NCBI GenBank assembly: GCA_910576935.1
Contig: CAJTKG010000001.1
Span: 62,001 to 126,000, forward strand
Length of the DNA: 64,000 nt
From: an uncultured Muribaculaceae bacterium
GTDB taxonomy: Bacteria > Bacteroidota > Bacteroidia > Bacteroidales > Muribaculaceae
Direction of reading: 5' to 3'
The position numbers were made by a program, and so were the translations under genes. Shown piece after piece: positions 10,501 through 19,962 of this stretch (position 1 is its first letter; every line of letters starts with the position of its first letter). Under the pieces are notes generated by a model. That model saw nothing but the letters and a program-made list of their open reading frames with translations, ran no database searches and was not told the DNA's origin.

Positions 10501-11290
10501 AGGTGTGGAAGTATCCCTCCATGAGCAGGCCCGGTACATTGTGACGCAGAACGGCGTAATAGCCTTTGACGACATTGCCGTTGCCGTGGTCGGTCAAGGC
10601 ATAGTCGCCGTTCCAGAAGTCGACGTCGTAATTGAGACTCGGATTTGTCATCGAGTAGTTTGACCACTGAGAGTGAGTGTTTGCGAAAGCATAAGGCCAT
10701 ATGGCGCGCGAGATATCGGCAGAGCCGGGTGAACCTTCGACGCGGTTCTCGCCACGGATAAACATCGCAGGGTAGTTTGATGTTGCACCGTCGTAGTTGG
10801 CGTTGGAGTGGACCGAGATGAAGAGGTCGAAATTATTTGCCTCGACTTCCATGGCTATCTCGTTGATGTCGCGGCTGACACCGTTTTTGACATGGCTCAT
10901 CACAAGGCCTTGGCTCATGTCGCGCGCGGCTCCATAGCGGAAGTCTTCGTCGGCATTGGTCTGAATGTCGTGGAGCTTATCTTTGCAGTTATAGCCTACA
11001 AAGTCAGCGGGAAACGGGTTGAGGGTCGGGTCATATTTGAAACCGTACTCGGCCAGACGCTGGAGCAAGGCAAGGCTTTTCCAGGTATTGGTATTGGTCT
11101 CGAAGAAACCGCAAGTGTCGAGATATGTTGCCGGGCCGTGTTTTACAGTGCCCATGTGACGGTCACCGCCGTCCCAAGCGCCGTGGCCGGGATTGATATA
11201 TATGCGGTAGTCCTCGATATTCTTTGCATCAACTGTGGCTGCGGCACATGCCAGCGCGGCAGCGGCGAGAATGATATGTCTGAATTTCAT
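7550..11290 (-). CDS. Giant secreted N-acetylmuramoyl-L-alanine amidase with T9SS-type C-terminal sorting domain
   Basis: A 1246-residue protein. A signal peptide (residues 1-22, ending TVDA) is followed by an Amidase_3-type zinc hydrolase: NPGHG with His36, a likely ligand Glu64, SVHSNAN with His161, and a Glu in LLMEGYFHT. Residues about 305-400 look like a carboxypeptidase-regulatory beta-sandwich, and 440-1150 like propeller or beta repeats. The last 80 residues match type IX secretion type A sorting domains, with an LPAGVYLRR-type turn and a Lys/Val-rich end. It probably cleaves peptide from glycan strands outside the cell or at its surface. Most secreted amidases are 200-500 residues, so the long propeller-like region is unusual. 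It is followed on the minus strand only by the mutS hairpin. Confidence 0.8.
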   Translation of the reverse strand: MKFRHIILAAAALACAAATVDAKNIEDYRIYINPGHGAWDGGDRHMGTVKHGPATYLDTCGFFETNTNTWKSLALLQRLAEYGFKYDPTLNPFPADFVGYNCKDKLHDIQTNADEDFRYGAARDMSQGLVMSHVKNGVSRDINEIAMEVEANNFDLFISVHSNANYDGATSNYPAMFIRGENRVEGSPGSADISRAIWPYAFANTHSQWSNYSMTNPSLNYDVDFWNGDYALTDHGNGNVVKGYYAVLRHNVPGLLMEGYFHTYQPARHRAMNPDVCKIEGEAYARGIADYLGVAQESTGDIYGIVRDLHERFRHQFYTAPSSSPDAFLPINNATVKLLKDGNVVDTYTTDDEYNGAFVFRKLEPGTYTIEVTAEGYKAADELYCGPFEVKAAQTVFPCVYIENEAYEPPAVVAADYIDEITTPAIGAASSYNFNSSILDKEIAQLADKTVRRLIAKGDKLYVLAHDAAKEPYIYVIDAAKLDVVAEVSTEGAEGTMKRIGDIQVTTDGTLVASGEQLNFINADQVEPGEVMGECNFYKWENNDAGLPTGKPVKWFGTTATANFYRAVTGFTFGYSGSTTEGVIYLPSYSTYYERKVWLNVIDIMEGEVAGTRFVNQTRDNMNMDALGDDVTVSVSPLNSASFIVNSSKVAPMQFNGADYNLEKAAADNFAGREGYFKFAGHSMMAVADIAADGKHAGVRLYDITDGLDKLAAVQTANTAMEAVENTSFAAAGRTTVLRNSDDEITAGNIDLYTVRGNLVSRFTTAGVEQPVVRGNYAYGLTRKIDGDIYELSFKLTDDAIASVELVATDDNATEDRVVTVAAAQSFKKGDNSVTVDSKEIVGNYNWRVVVENEAVPAVGRIFDSGIVSSGVTIDLNPESDLFGNLYVADKGVRQICGYNAALEPLAGSPYLPSMWDLSVGASPWRLAVLPTGKLLISDWSDANGGLYLFDPANPSAGRSNFFAGTIKKSSGEWIYDGATIGGSTSGMAVVGSGEDTRIVSFQEDWPTDYQLNFVYYDLGTKEQIDFQPTQPDTYKEISRYLVNGNVDVVVREQGMALGQVRGAGNNTKGVPAFIVTDTEGNIIYNSGNDWSELNGSVGLIGLNSDASIFVVQDAGTKMHVCSVEWEPEFKLTELYTFDVLGGNGSDANSYQAAFDPAGNLYVASRASMRAFSLPRAAQQTATPAKAEYLINGKMDGVGDIITADIDNNAPVQYFNLQGIEMPSDNLPAGVYLRRQGKTVTKVVVK

Positions 11291-11301
11291 GACTGACTTA
11301 C

Positions 11302-12204
11302 TTATTTGAGGTTAATGATATAGAATTCGCCCTGCGGTGTAGTGAAGCCCACTTTGTTTTTGGCGACGCTGGGGAATACCGCCACTACAGAGTCTGCCGT
11401 GAGGGCCACTTTATCTGAGCCGTCGGCGGTGATGGCCATGATTGTCGACTTTATTGTCACGACACCGTTGTCATGATCGTCCATGGCGACGATAACATTG
11501 TTGTCTAGCCATTTGGGAGCACGATACATGCCGAGTTCGTGCACGTCGCTGCCGTCGAGATTGCAGGTGAAAGCACCGGTGCCGACGCCGAAAGCGACGA
11601 TACGTTTGCCGTCGGGCGAAAGCGACGGCCAGAGATAGCTGTTGCATCTGTCACCAAGCGGAGCGATGGCCTCTGTCTTGCCGTTGCGGCTGACACAAAG
11701 CTTGCCGAGATCGATAGACAGCACTGCTCGTGTAACGGGTGTCTTATGTCCGTAAGCTTTTGAACGCATGCGGCCGTTGTCGACGGCGACAGCTGTCGTA
11801 CCGTCGGTTGCAAAGCCCTGCAGGCGTCGTGTCGGCTCGACGATGGTCTGAATCTTCTTGGCGTTGACGTCATAAGATTTCAGCGCCACCATGCGGCGAT
11901 GGTTTTTGTCATAGCTGCTTTCGCGGAAGATAACATTGTGGCTGTCGGCTGTGAAGTCGAGCAGCAGCGGGCTCGCCGTCTTCGAGATCTCTGTGATCTC
12001 TGACGAGGCAAAATCAAGTTTTGAAAGGCCGATGCCTGACAGCGGAGACACCACGGCATAGCTGCCGTCGGGGCTCAGCGCCGCCATGCTTACGTCTATC
12101 CCCGCCGGGAGGGCAACACGTTCAACCGATGCCACCTGCGGGAGCTGACCCCAGCATAAAGAGGCAAAACACATTGCAATTGATGCGCATAAGGTTTTTT
12201 TCAT
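11302..12204 (-). CDS. Secreted TolB-like beta-propeller protein
   Basis: A 300-residue protein with a signal peptide (about residues 1-19, ending CWG). PD40/WD40-like propeller signatures recur: ALSPDGSYAVV, DFTADSHNVIF and SLSPDGKRIVAF, each starting a blade. There is no enzymatic motif. It lies 11 bp upstream of the giant amidase on the same strand, so the two are probably co-transcribed, and the propeller may bind protein or glycan at the envelope. The family is clear in outline; the role is unknown. Confidence 0.7.
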   Translation of the reverse strand: MKKTLCASIAMCFASLCWGQLPQVASVERVALPAGIDVSMAALSPDGSYAVVSPLSGIGLSKLDFASSEITEISKTASPLLLDFTADSHNVIFRESSYDKNHRRMVALKSYDVNAKKIQTIVEPTRRLQGFATDGTTAVAVDNGRMRSKAYGHKTPVTRAVLSIDLGKLCVSRNGKTEAIAPLGDRCNSYLWPSLSPDGKRIVAFGVGTGAFTCNLDGSDVHELGMYRAPKWLDNNVIVAMDDHDNGVVTIKSTIMAITADGSDKVALTADSVVAVFPSVAKNKVGFTTPQGEFYIINLK

Positions 12205-12372
12205 GGAGTTATAATATTAAGTTATCAAGTGTATATTGCTGTCCTTTGGATGTTTGAATTTCCGTATCAAGTCATGGTATTAATTGCGTTATAAAATTAC
12301 GATTAAAAAACTTAAAAAGTATTTTTTTAACAACTTTTAATCCGATTATGCTTTCTATCGGCCGGATTTCAT

Positions 12373-12380
12373 TATCTTTG
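12373..12380 (+). promoter_or_regulatory. Probable -7 promoter element upstream of a GNAT gene
   Basis: TATCTTTG matches TAnnTTTG exactly, 19 bp before the start codon at 12400. The matching upstream element is poor (TTTC, 17 bp away). The rest of the gap between the divergent genes (12205-12372) is AT-rich and shows no other clear element. Confidence 0.5.
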
Positions 12381-12399
12381 AAGATAAAAATTCCCGGCC

Positions 12400-12942
12400 A
12401 TGACACAATCTTCACTCACACTGCTCACATCCGATATATCGCAAGCCGATCTCGACGTAATCAAAGGTATCTACATCAGCTCGTTTCCCGAGGCGGAGCG
12501 CCGTCCATGGGAGCTGATCGTCAAACCCGAGACACCGGGCGAGCCGACTCTATACGGCATTATCTGCGACGGGCGTCTCATAGGCATGGCAACATTGTGG
12601 CATTTTGAAAACTTCGTTTATATCGAGCATCTCGCCGTAAGCAACCTATGCCGCAACAGTGGTAACGGTGCCGCGGCTTTACAACGCATTCTTGAGATTG
12701 CCGCAGACAAGCCCGTCGTCATCGAGGTCGAGCCGCCATGTAGCGATGACCCTATGGCAGCCAGACGCATAGGCTTCTATCGTCGCAACGGTTTCGAGAT
12801 CATCGACCGCGACTATATTCAGCCGCCTTATTCATCCGGACAGCCCGAAGTCAGACTCTACCTTATGTCAACGACCCCGTTTCCTCCTCACACAGCCACC
12901 CAAACCCTCCATAGCCGCGTCTATCGCAAAGCCGATGAATAA
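12400..12942 (+). CDS. GNAT-family N-acetyltransferase
   Basis: A 180-residue protein with the GNAT layout: an N-terminal helix pair including IYISSFPEAERRPW, a central strand (FVYIEHLAVSN), a divergent acetyl-CoA loop (CRNSGNGAAAL, where RxxGxG/A is usual) and a C-terminal GFYRRNGFE motif near residue 125. The substrate cannot be read from sequence. It lies 38 bp upstream of the type III methyltransferase but has a different probable role. Confidence 0.8.
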   Translation: MTQSSLTLLTSDISQADLDVIKGIYISSFPEAERRPWELIVKPETPGEPTLYGIICDGRLIGMATLWHFENFVYIEHLAVSNLCRNSGNGAAALQRILEIAADKPVVIEVEPPCSDDPMAARRIGFYRRNGFEIIDRDYIQPPYSSGQPEVRLYLMSTTPFPPHTATQTLHSRVYRKADE

Positions 12943-12980
12943 GGCCACGCGTTTCCATTATTTTGTGTATTTTTGCAGTC

Positions 12981-14783
12981 ATGAAAGACAGCGAAAAGGT
13001 AAAACTGATCAAACGCATACGTTCGGCCTCTGGCCTCGACGACGATGACCGCGCCACACTTATCGGTCTGATCAACGAGTGCCGCTCATACGGCATGGTC
13101 TGGGAAATGCAGCCCGAGGACGCCGAAGAGCATCTGCGCCGCCGATTACCCGTACTCACCGAAGTACCCGACATGGCGATAAAGTCAGAGAACGCCGACG
13201 CCCCGCATCATGTGATAATCGAGGGTGAAAACCTCGAATCGCTGTCGGTGCTCGCTTTTACCCATAGTGGCAAAATCGATGTCATCTATATCGACCCGCC
13301 TTACAACACCGGCAATAAAGACTTCATATATAACGACGACTATGTCGACTCCGACAACGACTACCGCCACAGCAAATGGCTGTCGTTCATGAAAAGACGG
13401 CTAAGCATCGCCAAAAGGCTTCTCTCTGACGAGGGAGTCATATTCATCTCGATCTCAGACATCGAGTATGCCAATCTCAAGGTGATGTGTGACAGCCAGG
13501 AACTCTTCGGCGAAAGCAACTACGTCACCACACTCCACGTCGAGATGTCGGCCACCCAGGGTATGAAAGTTCGTGCGGCCCAGAACGGCACCATCGTCAA
13601 GAACGCCGAGTATATTCTCATATATGCCCGTGGAGGCCGCAAACAGATAGCCCGCAATCTCCTCTACGACTATCGGCCCGACTATGACACCCATTATAAC
13701 ATCTACCTCAGAGACGGACGCCGCAATAGCGTCAGAGAGATGTTCAAGGCGGCATATCCTGCCGTCAGATGGCGCAAGATGACCGACCTATACTATCAGT
13801 CGCCTGAATTCAGGCGCTTCGTGGCCGACAACGTCGACTATATCTACGCCGACGATAAAATCACCGGCTTCGACGACATAGCGCTTGACGAAGGCGAGAT
13901 ACGCAAAGTCGAGCGTGACGGCAAGATCTTTTATATCTATCATAACGGCAGCCGGCTGCGTCAGCTGCTGCCGTTGAAAAGTTCGTTCGGCCCTTGCGAC
14001 GACTTCGACCGCAGCCACGGATTGCGCAAGATACGCGGTGACTGGTGGAAAGATTTTTACAAAGATATGGGCAACGTGTCAAAAGAGGGTGATGTGGTAT
14101 TCGAGAACGGCAAAAAGCCCGTGCGACTCATTTACCAGCTGCTCAAAATGGCTTCGCGGCCCGACTCGACCGTGCTCGACTTCTTTGCCGGTTCTGGAAC
14201 GACACTCCACGCCCTTATGCAGCTCAATGCCGACGACGGCGGACGGCGTCAGTGCATCCTGTGCACCGCCAATGAGAACAATATCTGCCGCGACATCACC
14301 TACCTGCGCGCCTGTAATGCCATAAAAGGAAAGGGCGAGTCGCGCAAAGCGTTGCCGACAAACAGTCTGCTGTTCTTCACGACCGAACTCACCGACCGGC
14401 ATCGCTCTCCGGCTGCCATGCGCCGCCTCGCTTATCTCGCCACCGACATGCTCAGGGTCAGGGAAAACATCTTCGACGAACAGTCTGAATTCTGCGGACT
14501 CAAAACCAACCCCATGCTCCTCAGATGTTTCAGCGCCTACGGTCGGCTTATGGCCGTGATATACCGCGAGGAGATCATACCGAAAATTGTCAGTGCCATA
14601 GCCGCACACAGACCCGACAGACCCGTCACCCTCTACGTCTTCTCACCGGGTGAAAATCCGTGGCGCGAGCAATTCGAGTCGGTCGCCGACTATGTGCGGC
14701 CCATTGCTGTCCCGGCCGTCATATATAATTGCTACGACAAGGTACTTCCCGGCGAAAACGATACAAACAACACCCGGAAATGA
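12981..14783 (+). CDS. Type III restriction-modification DNA methyltransferase (Mod)
   Basis: A 600-residue beta-class adenine-N6 methyltransferase. The catalytic motif IV DPPYNTG lies near residue 105, and the AdoMet-binding motif I, LDFFAGSGTT, comes after it near residue 400; that order is the beta class used by type III Mod subunits. The variable target-recognition region lies between. ATG 12981 gives a normal N-terminus. Its TGA overlaps the ATG of the Res gene (ATGA, 14780-14783), the usual coupled mod-res arrangement. With the adjacent Res gene interrupted, Mod may act as a stand-alone methyltransferase. The recognition site cannot be deduced. Confidence 0.9.
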   Translation: MKDSEKVKLIKRIRSASGLDDDDRATLIGLINECRSYGMVWEMQPEDAEEHLRRRLPVLTEVPDMAIKSENADAPHHVIIEGENLESLSVLAFTHSGKIDVIYIDPPYNTGNKDFIYNDDYVDSDNDYRHSKWLSFMKRRLSIAKRLLSDEGVIFISISDIEYANLKVMCDSQELFGESNYVTTLHVEMSATQGMKVRAAQNGTIVKNAEYILIYARGGRKQIARNLLYDYRPDYDTHYNIYLRDGRRNSVREMFKAAYPAVRWRKMTDLYYQSPEFRRFVADNVDYIYADDKITGFDDIALDEGEIRKVERDGKIFYIYHNGSRLRQLLPLKSSFGPCDDFDRSHGLRKIRGDWWKDFYKDMGNVSKEGDVVFENGKKPVRLIYQLLKMASRPDSTVLDFFAGSGTTLHALMQLNADDGGRRQCILCTANENNICRDITYLRACNAIKGKGESRKALPTNSLLFFTTELTDRHRSPAAMRRLAYLATDMLRVRENIFDEQSEFCGLKTNPMLLRCFSAYGRLMAVIYREEIIPKIVSAIAAHRPDRPVTLYVFSPGENPWREQFESVADYVRPIAVPAVIYNCYDKVLPGENDTNNTRK

Positions 14784-17152
14784 AAGAATTAGACTACCAG
14801 AACAAAGCTGTCAGAAATCTGACAGACAAATTGATATATCAGATAAAAGATAATCCGGGACGACGCTGCATCGTCTTTGAAGCGCCGACAGGTTCCGGCA
14901 AGACTGTCATGACTTGCCGTACTCTCGCAGGGCTATCCGAAGCCATGCGCGACCGCGGTTATGACGGTTGCTGCGACTGTGCTTTCATCTGGATAGCTCC
15001 GCGCGACCTCCACATACAAAGCTACAACAAACTTAAGAACATTTTCAGCGACACCAACCGATTGGTCACACGCGTCTTCGGTGACATCGACCCTACGGAA
15101 GGCATCAAAGGCGGCGAAATACTCTTTGTCAACTGGGAGAGTGTCAACCGCAAGAAAAACCTCATCGTCCGCGACCGCGAGAACTCCGTCGGGCTGTATG
15201 AGATCGTGCGCCGCAGCCGCAATGCAGGCCTGCCGATAGTGGTTATCATCGACGAGGAGCAGATGTTCTAGACCGGTAGTGCCGACAGATCGGCACAAGT
15301 GCTCGAACGCATCAGCGCCGACGTCGAGCTGCGGGTCTCGGCAACGCCGAAGACACGGTCGTCCGACGACATCGAAAAAGTGCAGCGCGGCGAGGTCATA
15401 CGTGCCGGCATGATAAAGGAAGAAATTGTACTCAACCCCGATATCGATGTCATAGACAGCAATGACATGACTCTCGACGAGCGATTGCTAAATGCGGCTC
15501 TCGAACGCCGTGATCGCCTTGCCAAGGCATATGAGGCTCAGGGCGAGAACATCAATCCGCTCCTACTCATACAATTGCCTAACGACACCTCGGAAGGCAT
15601 GACAGCCGAAGACACGGCCGTGGCCGCGAAAGTGGTAGATATCCTGCGGCGTAAATATGACATCACCGAGGAAAACGGGCGTCTTGCCGTATGGCTGGCT
15701 TCGCGCAAAGTGAATCTTGAAAGGCTCGAAGACGACACCAACATGGTGAAAGTACTCCTTTTTAAAGAAGCCATTGCCTTGGGTTGGGACTGTCCGCGTG
15801 CCGACGTCCTGCTGATATTCAGAAAGTTGCAGAGCGAAGAATTTACCGTCCAGACTGTCGGACGCATCATGCGCATGCCTCGTCAGCATCATTACCGCAA
15901 CCGGTCGCTTAACCTCGGATATGTCTACACCGATATCGCCAAAGACCGCATAAGGATTGTCACCGAAGATCAAAGCTATATACTGCGCGACACCATCGCT
16001 GCCACACGCCGCGACGGTGTCGGCGATTTCTCGCTGCCGTCGGTCTACTATGACCGTCCCGCCGGCTCACGCAACCGTCTGCGCTCGAGATTCCGCAACG
16101 ACCTGTTCGACACAGTCGCCGACAAATGGCATCTCAGCTTCGACACAGACTTGACAGACACTGTCGACCTTGGCGATTTTGCCGATATACCCGGTCTGGC
16201 CGAAGCCCTCGCGCAGAGCAGCGAGACAACCGTCGGGCGCAACCGGCGCATTGCCCGCAGAGATGTAAAGCTGCGCCTTGACGCTGATGAAATCGAAGCG
16301 GCTATACCTATGAATGTGCGCTTTCAGAACGACATACAGGAACTCGAAGTCGAACAGGTGAGATTTGCCCGGACCGATACCGAGATCGACACCGTCTTCC
16401 GACGTTTTATCAATACATTCGGCTCTTCATTCGAATCAAACGGCGGTAACCGCTCCGATATGATCGCCACATATCTTCTCGAGATGATCGACCGTTTTCT
16501 CGGCGTGACCGGCATCGCGGCAAAAAAGCTGGTACTCGCCGACGATAACCGCGATAAATTCGCCTTCATCCTCGACAGTGCGCTCGAACGCTACGGTAGC
16601 ACTCTCGAGAGTGTCAAGACCGCCGCCGCTCGCAAAGTGGCGCCGATCGAATGGAGTCTGCCTACCGAGCGCTTTTACGACGATCGCACCAACGAAGCCG
16701 TAGCCGGTTTCGGCCATCACGCTCTCCTGCCATTTGTTAGGTTCATCAGCAACACTTCGACGCCCGAAAGAGAATTTGAGGAATATATCGAAGAAAATTC
16801 CCGCGATATTGACTGGTGGTATAAAAACGGTGACTCGGGTATGCAGCATCTCGCCGTGCCCTATACCAAAAATACAGGCGAAAAATCACTGTTCTATCCC
16901 GATTTCATCATCAGAATGAAAGACGGCCTCACCTATATCTTCGACACCAAGAGCCCCGGCAGCGAACCTGACACAGCACACCTAAAACACAATGCGCTGC
17001 GAGACTATATCTGTCGTCTCAATGCCGAAGGCTACAACCTCGACGGTGGCATTATCATAAAGCCCGATGGGCATAACTATCGGATATATCCGCGCCATGC
17101 CATAACGAGCACAGCCGGCCCATATGCCGACTGGACACAGTTTTGTCTTTAA
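14780..17152 (+). pseudogene. Type III restriction endonuclease Res subunit, interrupted by an in-frame amber codon
   Basis: Read through, the frame encodes about 790 codons of a type III Res protein: Walker A APTGSGKT (residues 35-42), DEAD-like box IIDEEQ (about 157-162), motif III RVSATPK, further helicase motifs and a C-terminal PD-(D/E)XK nuclease (YPDF...DTKS). A TAG at 15269-15271 stops translation three codons after the DEAD-like box, leaving a 163-residue fragment with no nuclease. The frame resumes directly and stays open for more than 600 codons. Both halves are in the same frame, so this is a substitution, not a slip. A TGG or CAG to TAG change would explain it. Either the gene is recently inactivated, the base is an error, or the stop is suppressed. 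Confidence 0.85.
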
Positions 17153-17189
17153 ATTTTTATGAGAAAGCTGTGAATCATGAGATTCGTTT

Positions 17190-17705
17190 TCAGAGACTTC
17201 GTTGGAATGCGATACGCGGTGTGCCGTCCTGACAGTAGATAACTCCGCAGCGCTTGAAACCAAGTAGTTTGACGGCATTGAGCATCGTAGTGTTGTCGGC
17301 GTGGGTGTCAAGTCGCAGATTGGAAATCTGCCGTGAACAGAAATCGACACACCGAGCAAGCATACCTCTGTATTTGCCAGTCGAACCGAGACGGTGGATA
17401 GTGCCATACGCGCTGTCGTCGAGCCATCGGCCGTTCTCTATAATGTCATATGTCGGATCATCGCCGATGATAAACGCAAAGGCCATTACCGCCTCACCGT
17501 CGGCGTCTATGGCGATGTAGCATACCCCTCGGCCGATGTCGGCAAGTATATGGTCGCGCGAGGGATAACCGTTGACCCATTGGGTCATATTTCCCTCTGA
17601 CCGCATATAAATCCGTGCCGCCTCATAGATGCCAAGAATCACATCGACATCATCCACCTGAGCCTTACGTATTATAATATCAGGCATATCTTCAGGGCCA
17701 ACCAT
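17190..17705 (-). CDS. GNAT-family N-acetyltransferase
   Basis: A 171-residue GNAT domain: an N-terminal strand (DIIIRKAQ), a central strand pair around residues 62-80 (VCYIAIDADGEAVMAFAF), an atypical acetyl-CoA loop (STGKYRGMLARC) and a C-terminal motif with NAVKLLGFKRCG. An alternative start is ATG at 17687 (six codons in), which begins directly at the domain. It converges with the Res gene. Substrate unknown; the fold assignment is solid. Confidence 0.8.
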   Translation of the reverse strand: MVGPEDMPDIIIRKAQVDDVDVILGIYEAARIYMRSEGNMTQWVNGYPSRDHILADIGRGVCYIAIDADGEAVMAFAFIIGDDPTYDIIENGRWLDDSAYGTIHRLGSTGKYRGMLARCVDFCSRQISNLRLDTHADNTTMLNAVKLLGFKRCGVIYCQDGTPRIAFQRSL

Positions 17706-17748
17706 TGACGCGCATATTGAACATATTCGACTATAATCTGTGACTCAG

Positions 17749-18984
17749 TTAGTTAATCGAGTCTTTATCATCATCTGACGACTTGCCTTCTGCTAGTTTT
17801 AAAAGATCGGCCTGAAGCGCTATAGCCTCAATCAGATCAAGAGGCCGATAGTCGCGATATATTTCGCCGGCACCTACCGTGTGCGTCGCGTCGAGAATGA
17901 ACGGCGACGTGTTATACCAATCGATAAAACTGTTGAAAGCCTCTCTGTTACCGTCAATCCACGCAGCAAATTCATCAGTAAGGACCCCGCTGAAAATAAA
18001 ATAATTGTACGCATCCCAGTGTCCGGCGTCGATAACACTCTTCCAGAATGGCAGGAGATACATGGAATTACCGTAAAGATTGTCGGTGGCCTCGAAATAA
18101 GATTCGGTGATACTGCGGCGCAAACCGACAAGTTGCGCCATCGTAGCGTCAAATGGCCTTCGGGCCACAGCCATATCCGTGACGGCGGCAGTCGTGCAGC
18201 CTTCAAAAATACCTTGAAAATCAAGATACACTTTTCCTGTCTTCTCATCGACTGTAATCTTGCGTTCCTTGGCAAGCGTTACAGAAGCCTTGACAGAGTC
18301 TCCCTCTGTCGCAATCTTGATATTGTCGAGCATACACTCGCGTATACGTCCGCTCATATCAGCCTTGCGCTCATCATTATTAGGCGCGAGGAGTATCGCA
18401 GTCTCGGCATATATCAGTCCCCACACTTTGGCTGACTCCGACGCCAGACATATCATCGCCGCACGATAATAATTTGATGCGAAGGCAGGAGAAATCGAGA
18501 TGCCATTGTTATAATTGTCGAGAGCCGCGACATAATCGCCCGACATAAAATCGATATTTCCAAGCTCGAGACAGAGGAATCCGGCCTCGGGAAAACGTTT
18601 CAGTCCGTCGCGATAGACCTTTCGGGCCTCATCGGATTTACCTGTAATATCAAGTACGTTGCCATACATCTGGTAAAGCATCGGCGAGGCATCTTTGTGT
18701 TTTAAGAGCTTCTTGGCGCCTTTTAGAACCTCCTCGAATCGCCCGAGATGATAGAGAGAAAACAAGCGTTCGTATTGCACGGTATAATTATCGGGATAAC
18801 GCTCGGCGAGACTGTCAAAATCAGTCAATGCGGCCTCATACATACCCTCGTCGACAAGAGTAACCGCACGTTTCAGCGTCTCAAAAGCCTCATCAGGCAG
18901 ACCGATTGTATTATTTTGGGCCGAAGCCTTGCCGCCGACAAAAAACGACATAGCGGCAACAACAGCGATTAAGAACAGCTTCAT
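17749..18984 (-). CDS. Secreted tetratricopeptide-repeat protein
   Basis: A 411-residue protein with a signal peptide (about residues 1-22, ending ASA) and at least four TPR-like helical repeats between residues 30 and 190 (for example YEAALTDFDSLAERYPDN and YVAALDNYNNGISISP). The C-terminal half (about 190-410) has no repeat I can name. ATG 18984 is preferred over the in-frame start at 19041, because the signal peptide follows directly. It lies just beyond the terminator of the T6SS operon, on the same strand, and is probably a resident gene. Function unknown. Confidence 0.7.
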   Translation of the reverse strand: MKLFLIAVVAAMSFFVGGKASAQNNTIGLPDEAFETLKRAVTLVDEGMYEAALTDFDSLAERYPDNYTVQYERLFSLYHLGRFEEVLKGAKKLLKHKDASPMLYQMYGNVLDITGKSDEARKVYRDGLKRFPEAGFLCLELGNIDFMSGDYVAALDNYNNGISISPAFASNYYRAAMICLASESAKVWGLIYAETAILLAPNNDERKADMSGRIRECMLDNIKIATEGDSVKASVTLAKERKITVDEKTGKVYLDFQGIFEGCTTAAVTDMAVARRPFDATMAQLVGLRRSITESYFEATDNLYGNSMYLLPFWKSVIDAGHWDAYNYFIFSGVLTDEFAAWIDGNREAFNSFIDWYNTSPFILDATHTVGAGEIYRDYRPLDLIEAIALQADLLKLAEGKSSDDDKDSIN

Positions 18985-19102
18985 GGCATAGAGTTTTAAG
19001 AGATAACAAACGCAAATATAGCATATTTTCCTCAACCACAAAAAAATTCAACCTGATCAATGAACCCAATTGCTGCGATTACGTTTTGTTAGCCTTCATT
19101 AC

Positions 19103-19140
19103 AAAACCGCCACTCTCTGAAAAAAAGAGAATGGCAGTTT
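19103..19140 (-). terminator. Strong intrinsic terminator at the end of the T6SS operon
   Basis: On the minus strand AAACTGCCATTCTCT pairs with AGAGAGTGGCGGTTT over 15 positions (two G-T pairs), with a T-rich 7-nt loop and a final T-tract. It starts about 28 bp after the PP2C stop codon and marks the left end of the long minus-strand operon. Confidence 0.85.
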
Positions 19141-19167
19141 CTTGAATTTTGTATTATCATAAAAACT

Positions 19168-19962
19168 CTAAGTAGCCGGAAAAATCATCTGTTTGAGTCG
19201 GCCCAAAAACGACGAACGATGACCGTATGGCGGCCCTTTAACTATAAGGGTGACAATTGTCGTATCATCATCGCTGCCATTATCATATGCAAGTTGCGAT
19301 AGCTCCTGCGATAAATCTTGTCTATTGCGGTTTCGGGATATGCAGACTTTGATGTCATCGATTCTGCAATATCCTGACAGTCCATCGCTACAAAAAATCA
19401 TCACATCACCATCGTTTATTTTATGAGTCGTAAATTCCGGCAAACAGGTTTCATCACCGCCTCCGATATACCTTGTGATCAGGTTATTGTCAGGATGTGT
19501 GAATGAATCCTCGATAGAAATCTTTTTGGCGTCGATCAATTCCTGCACATAAGAATGGTCTTTTGTCAGAGATTTAATATCTCCGTTATTAAACAAAAAG
19601 CAATGGCTATCTCCACACCAGGCAATATTTACGATGTCGTTTATAACCATACCGATAAGTATAGTCGTACCCATTCCATCGAAATCGGGATGATTTTCAA
19701 TATAATTTGTTATTGCGGTATCGGCCTGCAAGATAGAATCAAACAGCAACTCGCGTATATTTATGACTGACAAGTCATCGGATATATACTGTCGCAATAA
19801 ACCCGATATGGTCTCTACTGCAATTTTGGATGCAATGTCTCCACCGGATTCACCGCCCATTCCATCAGCTACAATTATTAACCTCTCGCTGACAAAACAC
19901 GAATCTTCATTATGTTCATGATAACGGCTTTTATTAGTCGTCGATTGAACCATTAAATTCAT
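19168..19962 (-). CDS. PP2C-family Ser/Thr protein phosphatase
   Basis: A 264-residue PPM/PP2C phosphatase. Metal-binding acidic residues appear in order: NEDS near residue 19, VADGMGGESGG (32-42), FCSDGLSGY and the late GSDDDTTIV motif. There is no membrane segment, so it should act in the cytosol. It closes the operon that also holds two Ser/Thr kinases and an FHA-domain protein, and overlaps the preceding gene by 4 bp. By analogy with PppA of the Pseudomonas T6SS threonine-phosphorylation pathway, it probably reverses the kinases' phosphorylation. Family certain, partner inferred. Confidence 0.92.
   Translation of the reverse strand: MNLMVQSTTNKSRYHEHNEDSCFVSERLIIVADGMGGESGGDIASKIAVETISGLLRQYISDDLSVINIRELLFDSILQADTAITNYIENHPDFDGMGTTILIGMVINDIVNIAWCGDSHCFLFNNGDIKSLTKDHSYVQELIDAKKISIEDSFTHPDNNLITRYIGGGDETCLPEFTTHKINDGDVMIFCSDGLSGYCRIDDIKVCISRNRNRQDLSQELSQLAYDNGSDDDTTIVTLIVKGPPYGHRSSFLGRLKQMIFPAT

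Noticed and set aside
12968..12975. TATTTTTG as promoter for the Mod gene
   Set aside because: It matches TAnnTTTG, but lies 5 bp from the start codon and has no upstream element, so the transcript would be leaderless.
15255..15300. Programmed frameshift or repeat-based phase variation in Res
   Set aside because: Both halves are in the same frame and no homopolymer or short tandem repeat lies there.
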